NCBI GenBank assembly: GCA_045637775.1
Contig: JAZUAC010000037.1
Span: forward strand, 1 to 64,000
Source: UMGS172 sp045637775
GTDB lineage: Bacteria; Bacillota; Clostridia; Oscillospirales; Acutalibacteraceae
Direction of reading: 5' to 3'
Length of the DNA stretch: 64,000 nt
The stretch's first letter is position 1; each line of letters starts with the position of its first letter. This document shows, piece by piece, positions 33,373 through 41,312 of the stretch. The translations under genes and the position numbers were made by a program. The notes beneath the pieces are model-generated. The model searched no databases, had not been told where the DNA came from, and worked only from the letters and a program-made list of their open reading frames with translations.

Positions 33373-34563
33373 ATGGCGAGTGAGTTTAAAAGAACGGTTA
33401 TAGATGTCATAAAAAGTGCGTTTACAAGGGAGAAGGTAACTATCCCCGAAGGTGTAAGCTTTGAAAAAATGCATAAGCTTGCTTTGAAGCACAATGCACC
33501 TGTATTGATGTATTATGGCTTGGTTAACAGCGTTGAAAATGCAGATGACCCGCTGATAGAACCGATGTTTTTGCATGCCTGCCAGTATATTGCTCTTTCC
33601 GAGTATCAGATTCAGTGCTCGAATGAACTCATTGCGGAGTTTGAAAGCCAAGGTATTGAATATATGCCGTTAAAGGGCTTGATTTTGCGTGATATGTTCC
33701 CCAAGCCCGAAATGCGAACTATGACCGATGCCGATATTCTTATCCGTGATGAGCAGTATGAGAAAATCAAGCCGATACTCATTGAGCAAGGGTATGAGTT
33801 TGTTAAAGAGTCGGGTAATGAATATGCTTGGAGAAAGCAGGATTTTTACCTTGAGCTTCACAAATATTTGTTAAAGCCTGACCATAGTGATTACTTTGAA
33901 TTGGTAGGCGACGGCTGGAAGGTTGCCGAAAAGGATGCCGATAATGAGTTTGGCTACCATATGAAGGATGAGGACTTTTTTGTTTTTCAAGTTGTCCATT
34001 TTGCCAAGCATTACAGAGGCAGCGGTATTGGGTTTAAGCACATGGTAGATATGTGGGTGTATTTAAACAATAAACCCCAGCTTGATCTTGACTATGTTAG
34101 AACCGAACTCGCTAAAATAAAGTTGGATGTTTTTTTTGACAATGTGTTGAAAACAACGCACGCATGGTTCGACGGTGCCGAATGGGACGAAACGGTTGAG
34201 CTTATGACTACCGTAATTTTCAAAAGCGGTTCGTTTGGAACAAATGAGCAGTTGAATATGTCGTTTGCTCTTAAAAACAAAGGTAATAATAACAAAGAAA
34301 AATACCGTCCTAAAGGATTTTGGAAATCAATATTTTTGCCTTATGCAAATATGTGCCTGCTGTTTCCGGTTTTGAAAAAGGTACCGGTATTGTTACCTGT
34401 TCTTTGGATTTGGCGCATTATTTATACCGCCATCAATAGAAAGGGCGCAATGACACGGCATTATAATGCTATAAAATCACTTTCTAAAGAAAATATATCT
34501 CAATATGAGCAACAGCTTAAAGCGGTTGGTTTGGAATATCGCTTTGAAGAGGATGATGATTAA
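33373..34563 (+). CDS. Nucleotidyltransferase family protein (PF14907-like), copy 1
   Basis: A 396-residue protein with the signature IEYMPLKGLILRDMFPKPEM and RTMTDADILI, whose Asp pair fits a nucleotidyltransferase metal site; FFVFQVVHFAKHYRGSGIGFKHMVDMWV follows in the helical domain. The family is poorly characterised and recurs in capsule loci and in RiPP clusters that also have HprK-like and PqqD-like genes. A hydrophobic/basic C-terminal stretch lies near LFPVLKKVPVLLPVLWIWRIIY. It begins two bases after capE stops and ends three bases before capF. Confidence 0.85.
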   Translation: MASEFKRTVIDVIKSAFTREKVTIPEGVSFEKMHKLALKHNAPVLMYYGLVNSVENADDPLIEPMFLHACQYIALSEYQIQCSNELIAEFESQGIEYMPLKGLILRDMFPKPEMRTMTDADILIRDEQYEKIKPILIEQGYEFVKESGNEYAWRKQDFYLELHKYLLKPDHSDYFELVGDGWKVAEKDADNEFGYHMKDEDFFVFQVVHFAKHYRGSGIGFKHMVDMWVYLNNKPQLDLDYVRTELAKIKLDVFFDNVLKTTHAWFDGAEWDETVELMTTVIFKSGSFGTNEQLNMSFALKNKGNNNKEKYRPKGFWKSIFLPYANMCLLFPVLKKVPVLLPVLWIWRIIYTAINRKGAMTRHYNAIKSLSKENISQYEQQLKAVGLEYRFEEDDD

Positions 34564-34566
34564 CCG

Positions 34567-35769
34567 ATGAATATACTTATAACAGGTGCAAACGGCTTTG
34601 TGGGAAAGAATCTCGTTGCCGCGCTGAAATGTATCAAAGAAGGCAAGGATAGAAGATTCCCCGAGCTTTCGTTGGGCGAGATTTTTGAATACGATATTGA
34701 TACCGATGAGTCGGTGTTGGAGGATGCTTGCAAAACGGCAGGCTTCGTGTTTAATCTTGCAGGTGTAAACCGTCCGAAAGAAACTTCTGAATTTATGGAG
34801 GGCAATTTCGGCTTTGCATCCAAATTGCTTGATACATTGAAAAAGTATAACAACACCTGTCCTGTAATGCTTTCGTCGTCGACCCAGGCTTCGTTGGTCG
34901 GTCGCTTTGCGGGAAGTGTTTACGGTGAGTCGAAAAGAAAAGGCGAGGAGCTTTTCTTTAACTATTGCGAAGAAACCGGTGCTAAGGTGCTTGTCTACCG
35001 TTTCCCGAATGTTTTCGGTAAATGGTGTCGTCCCAACTACAACAGTGCCGTTGCAACCTTCTGCAACAACATTGCAAACGATTTGGAAATCACCGTTAAT
35101 GACCCGAGTGTTCAGTTGGAATTGGTATATATTGACGATATTGTTGATGAAATGATTGCCGCACTTTTGGGTGAAGAGCATCATTGTGAGTTTGACGGTG
35201 CTGATTTTGTGTTGGATTCAAATGGCCGTTACTGTGCCGTCCCCGTAACGCACAAGGTTTTGCTTGGTGAGATTGTTGAGTTGCTTTACAAATTCCGCGA
35301 CCAACCTACCAATTTGACCATGCCTGAGATTCCTGAAGGTAGTTTTGCAAAGAAGCTGTATTCAACCTATCTTTCGTATCTCCCGAAGGAAAAGGTTTCG
35401 TTTCCTTTGAAGATGAACGTTGACGACCGTGGCAGTTTTACTGAACTTATGCGTTCCGAAAAATGCGGTCAGTTCAGCGTCAATATATCTAAACCCGGCA
35501 TTACCAAGGGGCAGCATTGGCACCACACCAAGTGGGAATTTTTCATTGTTGTCAGCGGTAAGGGTCTTATTCAGCAACGCAAGATAGGCACCGATGAGGT
35601 GTTGAACTTCTATGTTTCGGGTGAAAAAATAGAGGCAGTTCATATGCTGCCGGGATACACCCATAACATCATAAATTTGAGTGAGACCGAAGATTTGGTT
35701 ACAGTAATGTGGGCCAATGAGTGCTTTAACCCCAATAAACCCGACACATTTTTTGAGGTGGTAGAATAA
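34567..35769 (+). CDS. capF: UDP-2-acetamido-2,6-dideoxy-hexos-4-ulose reductase/epimerase (CapF)
   Basis: A 400-residue bifunctional enzyme with an N-terminal SDR domain (MNILITGANGFVGKNLVAAL, YGESKRKGEELF with the YxxxK pair) and a C-terminal cupin (about 280-400; GITKGQHWHHTKWEFFIVV, EAVHMLPGYTHNIIN). In S. aureus CapF the cupin epimerises C3 and the SDR domain reduces C4 to give UDP-L-TalNAc. Two-domain layout and length match. It overlaps capG by one base. Confidence 0.95.
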   Translation: MNILITGANGFVGKNLVAALKCIKEGKDRRFPELSLGEIFEYDIDTDESVLEDACKTAGFVFNLAGVNRPKETSEFMEGNFGFASKLLDTLKKYNNTCPVMLSSSTQASLVGRFAGSVYGESKRKGEELFFNYCEETGAKVLVYRFPNVFGKWCRPNYNSAVATFCNNIANDLEITVNDPSVQLELVYIDDIVDEMIAALLGEEHHCEFDGADFVLDSNGRYCAVPVTHKVLLGEIVELLYKFRDQPTNLTMPEIPEGSFAKKLYSTYLSYLPKEKVSFPLKMNVDDRGSFTELMRSEKCGQFSVNISKPGITKGQHWHHTKWEFFIVVSGKGLIQQRKIGTDEVLNFYVSGEKIEAVHMLPGYTHNIINLSETEDLVTVMWANECFNPNKPDTFFEVVE

Positions 35770-36953
35770 TGGATATTAAGCTTGATTATTCCGATATAAG
35801 CTTTAAGAATAACGGAAAACTGAAGCTCTTGATAATCGTCGGAACAAGACCCGAGATAATCCGTCTTGCCGCCGTTATCAATAAATGCCGTGAATATTTT
35901 GATTGCATTTTGGCTCACACGGGTCAGAATTATGACTATAACCTCAATGGCGTATTCTTCAAGGATTTGAAACTTCAGGACCCCGAGGTTTATATGGATG
36001 CCGTTGGTGATGATTTGGGTGCTACCGTTGGTAACATCATCAATTGCTCGTACAAGTTGATGAATCAGATAAAGCCCGATGCTCTGCTTATTTTGGGTGA
36101 TACTAACTCATGCCTTTCGGCTATTTCGGCCAAACGATTGCACATTCCCATCTTCCATATGGAGGCGGGTAACCGTTGCAAGGATGAGTGTCTGCCCGAG
36201 GAAACCAACCGCCGAATTGTTGATATTATTTCGGATGTTAATTTGGCATATTCCGAGCATGCAAGAAGATATTTGCATGAATGCGGTTTGCCCAAAGAAC
36301 GCACCTATGTCACAGGTTCTCCCATGGCAGAGGTTTTGCACAACAACCTTGATGATATAAAGGCTTCGGATGTTCATGCGAGATTGGGTCTTGAAAAAGG
36401 AAAATACATCCTTCTTTCGGCTCACCGCGAGGAAAATATCGACACCGAAAAGAACTTTTTGTCGCTGTTTGGTGCTATCAATAAAATGGCCGAAAAGTAT
36501 GATATGCCTATACTTTATTCCTGCCATCCGCGTTCTAAAAAGCGTTTGGAACAGAGTGGATTTGAATTGGACAAGCGTGTTATTCAGCATGAGCCGTTGG
36601 GCTTCCATGATTATAACTGCTTGCAGATGAATGCTTTTGCCGTTGTTTCCGACAGTGGAACACTGCCCGAGGAATCCAGCTTTTTCACAAGCATTGGCAA
36701 GCCGTTCCCTGCAATCTGTATCCGCACCTCGACCGAGCGTCCCGAGTCTTTGGACAAGGCGGGATTCATTCTTGCAGGTATTGATGAATACAGCCTTTTG
36801 CAGGCGGTAGAAACCGCCGTAGAGATGAACAAAAACGGCGATGACGGAATCCCCGTGCCTACCTATGTTGAAGAAAATGTTTCAACCAAGGTGGTTAAGA
36901 TAATTCAATCCTACACCGGAGTTGTAAACAAAATGGTGTGGAGAAAGTTCTGA
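35769..36953 (+). CDS. capG: UDP-N-acetylglucosamine 2-epimerase family (CapG-like)
   Basis: A 394-residue GT-B-fold epimerase: LLIIVGTRPEIIRLAAVINKC, LAHTGQNYDYNLNGVFFKDL, ILGDTNSCLSAISAKRL, FHMEAGNRCKDECLPEETNR and SAHREENIDTEKNF, then SDSGTLPEESSF. In the CapEFG route CapG converts UDP-L-TalNAc to UDP-L-FucNAc. Position directly after capF supports this over a WecB/ManNAc role, though a 2-epimerase could also act on the di-acetamido uronic acid. Confidence 0.93.
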   Translation: MDIKLDYSDISFKNNGKLKLLIIVGTRPEIIRLAAVINKCREYFDCILAHTGQNYDYNLNGVFFKDLKLQDPEVYMDAVGDDLGATVGNIINCSYKLMNQIKPDALLILGDTNSCLSAISAKRLHIPIFHMEAGNRCKDECLPEETNRRIVDIISDVNLAYSEHARRYLHECGLPKERTYVTGSPMAEVLHNNLDDIKASDVHARLGLEKGKYILLSAHREENIDTEKNFLSLFGAINKMAEKYDMPILYSCHPRSKKRLEQSGFELDKRVIQHEPLGFHDYNCLQMNAFAVVSDSGTLPEESSFFTSIGKPFPAICIRTSTERPESLDKAGFILAGIDEYSLLQAVETAVEMNKNGDDGIPVPTYVEENVSTKVVKIIQSYTGVVNKMVWRKF

Positions 36954-36966
36954 TTTTTGAGGTTTT

Positions 36967-38148
36967 ATGGAAAACAAAAAGACAGATCTTTTGACCTTTG
37001 AAACGGTTTTAAAGCTTGTCAGATTTTCGGTTTGGGGTGAAAAAGCCGAGTTTTCTTCCGAAGAAACTTCGGAAGAAGCGATAAAATCAGTTTTGGTTTT
37101 GGCTAAAAGACACGGTATTTTTACCCTTGTTGTTGATGGCGCGTTTAAATGCGGTCTTATCGACAGTAAGACAAAACTCGGCAATGCACTTCGTAAAATT
37201 CAGGTCAAAAAGATTATTAAAATTCAAAAAACCGAATTTCAGTTATCAAGGTTGACACAAGCTTTGTCAGCCGCTGAAATCAAACATATACCGCTTAAAG
37301 GTTCGGTTATAAGAAAGCTTTATCCCGAAGGGTTTATGCGCTCGAGCTGTGATATTGATGTGCTTGTCAATCCCGATGACCTTGAAAAAACGGTTGAGCT
37401 TTTGCCCGAAGCGTTGGGCTACAAGTATTGGGGTAAGACTTTCCACGATGTATCGTTTGAGTCGTTTGACGGTGTTCATATCGAAATGCACTATGATCTC
37501 ATTGAGGAAAAAGCTGACCACGATTTGGCTAATGTTTTGCGTGAGGTTTGGCAGCGTTCTGAACCGCTTGAAAACGGATACACATATGTCATGTCCAACG
37601 AGATGTTCGTGCTTTACCATATTGCACACATGGCAAAACATATTTTAGTGGGCGGTTGCGGAATAAGAACCTTTATCGACCTTAAACTGTTGCTTGATAA
37701 ATTGGAATTTGATAAAGCGGTATTGGAAGAAATGCTTCAAAGGTCATCGCTTCAAAAATTCGCCGAGCAGTGTTACAAGATGTGTGATATTTGGTTTGGT
37801 GACGGTCAACATACCGAGCTCACCGAAAGATTGCAGACCTATATTTTGGGCGGCAGCATCTACGGCTCGGCAAAGTATCAGATTGCTGTAAAGCGAAGTG
37901 AGGGTGTTGGTAGATTCAAGCATATTTTCCGACTCGTGTTTTTGCCTAAAAAGAGTTTGGAACTTATATATCCCAACCTGAAAAAGCGACCTTATTTGTT
38001 CCCGTTTTATCAAGTCAAGCGTTGGCTTAGGGTGTTTAACAGTTCGAAACGCAATAAGATAACGCAAAATATTGAAATCAGTAACAACGTTTCGGACGAT
38101 ACGGTTGAAAAGGTGTCGGCGCTGATTTCCGACCTTGGATTAAAATAA
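36967..38148 (+). CDS. Nucleotidyltransferase family protein (PF14907-like), copy 2
   Basis: A 393-residue paralogue of the 33373 product: IKHIPLKGSVIRKLYPEGFM and RSSCDIDVLVNPDD (Asp pair), then VHIEMHYDLIEEKADHDLAN and YHIAHMAKHILVGGCGIRTF. The similarity runs along the whole length, but clear divergence argues for an old duplication. It is the last gene of the locus and is followed by a terminator. Confidence 0.85.
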   Translation: MENKKTDLLTFETVLKLVRFSVWGEKAEFSSEETSEEAIKSVLVLAKRHGIFTLVVDGAFKCGLIDSKTKLGNALRKIQVKKIIKIQKTEFQLSRLTQALSAAEIKHIPLKGSVIRKLYPEGFMRSSCDIDVLVNPDDLEKTVELLPEALGYKYWGKTFHDVSFESFDGVHIEMHYDLIEEKADHDLANVLREVWQRSEPLENGYTYVMSNEMFVLYHIAHMAKHILVGGCGIRTFIDLKLLLDKLEFDKAVLEEMLQRSSLQKFAEQCYKMCDIWFGDGQHTELTERLQTYILGGSIYGSAKYQIAVKRSEGVGRFKHIFRLVFLPKKSLELIYPNLKKRPYLFPFYQVKRWLRVFNSSKRNKITQNIEISNNVSDDTVEKVSALISDLGLK

Positions 38149-38199
38149 ACAGGCCATTCTACTCTGAATTTGAGAAGAATGACCTGTTTTGTTTTTGCT
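38149..38199. terminator. Terminator at the end of the polysaccharide locus
   Basis: AAACAGGCCATTCT pairs with AGAATGACCTGTTT (one mismatch), then TGTTTTTG. It lies between convergent genes and may serve both. Confidence 0.8.
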
Positions 38200-38205
38200 A
38201 AAAAT

Positions 38206-39111
38206 TTATCTTGTCCAGCCTTCACCGTTGATTTCATGTGCTTTCGAAACGGTTACAAAGGCATTTTTGTCATTGCGGTTAATAATGCTCAAAAGCTCGG
38301 AATACTGCCTCATTGAAAAGGTTACCACAAGCATGGTTTTGGACTTTTTGGAATAACCGCCCGTCACATTAACCAAAGTGGTGGTGCGTTCCATTTTTTC
38401 GATTATTTCTTGGCTGATTTTATTATACTCTTCTGATATTATTTGTGCTGTCAGAGCTTTTTGACCGCCGACAAATATTTTGTCGACCATCAAGGCCGAA
38501 ACAAATACCGAGATAATACCGATAAGGGTCAGCACAAGGTCGTTGAGTATGAAAATACCGAGAATTATGGGTAGGGAATCGACAATAAAAATAACCACCG
38601 AACTGCGAAGCCGTTTTATGAACTTACAGATAACAAAGGCTATAACATCGGTGCCGCCGGTTGAACCGCCACCGATAAAGGCGATTGCGCATCCCAATCC
38701 TATCAGAACACCGCCGAAAAGTGCTGAGATAAGCAACACAATGTCACCGTGAGGTGAATCTTTAAGATGAAATACTCCGTTTAAAACATCGGGGTCGCAA
38801 AGCTTGGAAAAAAGTGTTATAAACGGGGGATATATAACGGTTGAAACCAAGGTTTTGGCAGCAAAGCTTTTGCCTAGTACCAAAAAACCGAGCAAAAACA
38901 GACTCCATGTCATAACCGTTATCAAAATGTCGACAGTAACAAAGTCAAACGGTATTATTTTCACTAAAACAATGGCAAAACCCGACATTCCACCAACAAC
39001 AAGGTCAAAAGGAATAATAAAGACCGACGTTCCAAAAGCTAAAATCAATGTGCCGAGTATTGTTAAACCGATGTTTTTGAACATCGGAAAAATTTTACGT
39101 TTTGTGAGCAT
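38206..39111 (-). CDS. YitT-family membrane protein
   Basis: A 301-residue protein with about five or six N-terminal membrane helices (LTILGTLILAFGTSVFIIPF, GGVLIGLGCAIAFIGGGSTGGTDV) and a C-terminal cytosolic DUF2179-like domain (TTLVNVTGGYSKKSKTMLVVTFSMRQYSEL). The GGSTGGTD motif is typical of YitT proteins; transport substrates are unknown. ATG 39111 is chosen because AGGTGGTGG lies 5 bases upstream. Confidence 0.92.
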   Translation of the reverse strand: MLTKRKIFPMFKNIGLTILGTLILAFGTSVFIIPFDLVVGGMSGFAIVLVKIIPFDFVTVDILITVMTWSLFLLGFLVLGKSFAAKTLVSTVIYPPFITLFSKLCDPDVLNGVFHLKDSPHGDIVLLISALFGGVLIGLGCAIAFIGGGSTGGTDVIAFVICKFIKRLRSSVVIFIVDSLPIILGIFILNDLVLTLIGIISVFVSALMVDKIFVGGQKALTAQIISEEYNKISQEIIEKMERTTTLVNVTGGYSKKSKTMLVVTFSMRQYSELLSIINRNDKNAFVTVSKAHEINGEGWTR

Positions 39112-39243
39112 AAAGTCCACCACCTAATTTATATTATTTACCTATTTAATAGAATGATACAACAACAATTTATGTTTGGCAATACAATAAAAATCGAAAA
39201 AACGCTGATTTTATTGCATATAAATCGGGATTCAGTTTAAAGG

Positions 39244-39272
39244 TTGAAAATTTCAAACGATGGTGCTACAAT
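39244..39272 (+). promoter_or_regulatory. Promoter of the nitrilase-GDPD gene
   Basis: -35 TTGAAA at 39244-39249, 17-bp spacer, -10 TACAAT at 39267-39272. Confidence 0.75.
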
Positions 39273-39293
39273 TGTTTGAAAAGGAGTGGTTTT

Positions 39294-40883
39294 ATGAAGG
39301 TTTGTTTGATTCAGCCCGAGTATTCGACCGATTACTCAAGGGCAGAAGAAATGTTTTATAAAGGTTATATCGATATGCTCGATAAATGCGATGAGAGCAT
39401 GGATATTATCGTTATGCCTGAGTCGTGCGATATGCCCGCGCTTTGCCAAACAATGGAGCAAAGAAACGAATTGGTTGAGAAATTCAATAAAATTTTCATT
39501 GATAAGGTTTGCCAAACGGCCAAGCGTTGCAATGCGATTATCTTTGCCAATGCACGTTGGGATTCGGGTAAAGGCTATGTGAATACAACTTATGCAGTTG
39601 ACCGTAGCGGAAACATTGTGTACAAATATTTTAAACAGCATCCCGTTCCGAAAGAGATTGCCGCCCCCGAGCAGGATACCGATAACACGTTCGAGTTTAC
39701 CGAACCCGACGTTGTAGAGATTGAGGGTATTCGTTTTGGATTTCTGGTTTGTTACGACTTTTATTTTTACGAGATGTTTGCTAACATGGCACGCAAAAAT
39801 CTTGATGTTGTTATCGGTTGTTCGCATCAGCGAAGCGACACTCACCGTGCGCTCGAGATATTCAGTACATTCTTGGCTTACAACACCAATACTTATGTTC
39901 TGCGGTCATCGGTCTCGATGGATGTCAATTCTGATATCGGTGGCGGAAGTATGGTAGTAGCACCCACAGGTGAGGTTTTGCTCAATATGAAGAGCCGAAT
40001 CGGCATGGAATGTGTTGATATTGATGTTACTAAAAAGTATTACAAGCCTGCAGGCTTCGGCAATCCGTTGGCGGCACACTATGAGTATATCGAGCAGGGC
40101 AGAAAGCCTTGGAAGTACCGTCCCGCAGGTAGCGCAATATGTCTTAATGATTCCGATATGCCGTATCCACGTGTTTGTGCCCACCGCGGCTTTAACTCGG
40201 TTGCTCCCGAAAACAGTATGCCTGCATTCGGTGCAGCTGTAGCTTTGGGTGCTGATGAAATTGAGTTTGACCTTTGGCCGACGGCTGATGGTGAGATTGT
40301 ATCACTTCACGATTCTACCCTTGAAAGAGTTTCCGATGGTGAGGGTAAAGTCACCGAAAAGACATACGAAGAATTGCTCAATTATGATTTCGGCGTCAAA
40401 AAAGGCGAAAAGTTTAAGGGTCTTAAGATACTGAAGTTTGAGGAAATACTCAAAAAGTTCTCGTGCCATTGCATTATGAACATACACATTAAGTCGATTT
40501 GCGGTAACCCCGATAACCTCAAAAAGATTATCGACCTTATTGATAAGTACGATTGCCGTCAGTATGTCTACTTTATGACGGGTAATGATGATTTGATGAA
40601 GCTGTGCCTCGAAATGGCGCCTGACATTCATCGTTGTATGGGTGCAGGCGAGGACTTGGGTTGGTCTATCGTTGAACGTGCTATTGAGTGCAAGTGTCAG
40701 AAGGTGCAGTTGTTTAAGCCTTATTTCAACCAAGAAATGATCGATAAGGCACATCGGAACGGCATTAAGTGTAATGTTTTCTGGTCGGACGACCCTGAGG
40801 AGACAAAGCAGTTCCTCGAAATGGGAATCGACTGTATTTTGACCAACGATTACAACCTTATTTCACAGGTTGTGAAAAACTGA
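39294..40883 (+). CDS. Nitrilase-superfamily hydrolase fused to glycerophosphodiester phosphodiesterase
   Basis: A 529-residue cytosolic fusion. The N-terminal half (1-275) is a carbon-nitrogen hydrolase with the Glu-Lys-Cys triad: MPES (E43), YKYFKQH (K111 or K114) and FLVCYDFYF (C153). The C-terminal half (290-525) is a GDPD: AHRGFNSVAPENSMPAF (H297-R298), EIEFDLWPTADGEIVSLHDS (metal-binding Glu/Asp and His) and the C-terminal SDDPEETKQFLEMGIDCILT. One protein could therefore split an amide and a phosphodiester of the same substrate, perhaps an N-acyl ethanolamine-type phosphodiester; this is inference. ATG 39294 follows AAGGAG. Confidence 0.9.
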   Translation: MKVCLIQPEYSTDYSRAEEMFYKGYIDMLDKCDESMDIIVMPESCDMPALCQTMEQRNELVEKFNKIFIDKVCQTAKRCNAIIFANARWDSGKGYVNTTYAVDRSGNIVYKYFKQHPVPKEIAAPEQDTDNTFEFTEPDVVEIEGIRFGFLVCYDFYFYEMFANMARKNLDVVIGCSHQRSDTHRALEIFSTFLAYNTNTYVLRSSVSMDVNSDIGGGSMVVAPTGEVLLNMKSRIGMECVDIDVTKKYYKPAGFGNPLAAHYEYIEQGRKPWKYRPAGSAICLNDSDMPYPRVCAHRGFNSVAPENSMPAFGAAVALGADEIEFDLWPTADGEIVSLHDSTLERVSDGEGKVTEKTYEELLNYDFGVKKGEKFKGLKILKFEEILKKFSCHCIMNIHIKSICGNPDNLKKIIDLIDKYDCRQYVYFMTGNDDLMKLCLEMAPDIHRCMGAGEDLGWSIVERAIECKCQKVQLFKPYFNQEMIDKAHRNGIKCNVFWSDDPEETKQFLEMGIDCILTNDYNLISQVVKN

Positions 40884-40898
40884 TTTCAGACAAAAGTT

Positions 40899-40975
40899 TA
40901 AAGATTCTTCGCTTTCGGTTCAGAATGACAGAGTAAAGGTTGTTTGTCATTCTCACCGCAAGGTGAAGAATCTTT
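40899..40975. repeat. Palindromic repeat element (REP/MITE-like)
   Basis: Outer arms AAAGATTCTTC (40900-40910) and GAAGAATCTTT (about 40965-40975), inner arms AGAATGACA (40922-40930) and TGTCATTCT (about 40945-40953). This repeat type (AAGATTCTTC...TGTCATTCT) is widespread in bacterial intergenic regions. Confidence 0.75.
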
Positions 40976-41022
40976 TTGATTTTGTGTTTTATATTGTTTC
41001 AATTTCAAAGGTGTCCTCGGAT

Positions 41023-41172
41023 ATGCTGTTGTATTCACAAAGAAACGTGTCCTATATATCGCAGAGTTTGGGGTTCAAAAACCTATACATATTCAGTAGG
41101 ACGTTCAAGTCTATACAAGGCGTTTCACCAACTAAATTCAGAAATTTGAACGGTGGTAGAAGTTTGTGCTGA
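41023..41172 (+). pseudogene. AraC-family regulator remnant (C-terminal HTH only)
   Basis: About 50 codons encode the last part of an AraC DNA-binding domain: VSYISQSLGFKNLYIFSRTF, then KSIQGVSPTKFR, matching the family pattern of GF..x.YFSR.FK...G.SP..xR. The first HTH and the whole sensor domain are missing; the palindromic repeat lies immediately upstream and may mark the break. It fills the 40884-41200 gap together with the repeat. Confidence 0.75.
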
Positions 41173-41200
41173 TTTGGTAAAATTTTAATCAATCTACCGC

Positions 41201-41229
41201 TTGATTTTTTTAGACAGATGTGCTACAAT
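41201..41229 (+). promoter_or_regulatory. Promoter of the antiporter gene
   Basis: -35 TTGATT at 41201-41206, 17-bp spacer, -10 TACAAT at 41224-41229. Confidence 0.78.
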
Positions 41230-41237
41230 GTCTAATC

Positions 41238-41277
41238 GAAATCTGCCGTTGCGTTTTTTGCGTCAACGGCGGGTTTC
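41238..41277 (+). promoter_or_regulatory. Leader hairpin of the antiporter mRNA
   Basis: GAAATCTGCCGTTG (41238-41251) pairs with CAACGGCGGGTTTC (41264-41277) through 14 positions with two weak pairs, a few bases after the predicted transcription start and 35 bases before the ATG. It may affect mRNA stability or act as an attenuator; no known riboswitch consensus is recognised. Confidence 0.5.
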
Positions 41278-41312
41278 GTTACGTTTATTTTATTTTAGAA
41301 GAAGATGATTTT

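Noticed and set aside
34477..35184. 235-codon open frame on the minus strand
   Set aside because: Antisense to capF and the end of the nucleotidyltransferase gene; no protein family recognised.
36108..36608. 166-codon minus-strand frame
   Set aside because: Antisense to capG, where all epimerase motifs are in the plus-strand frame.
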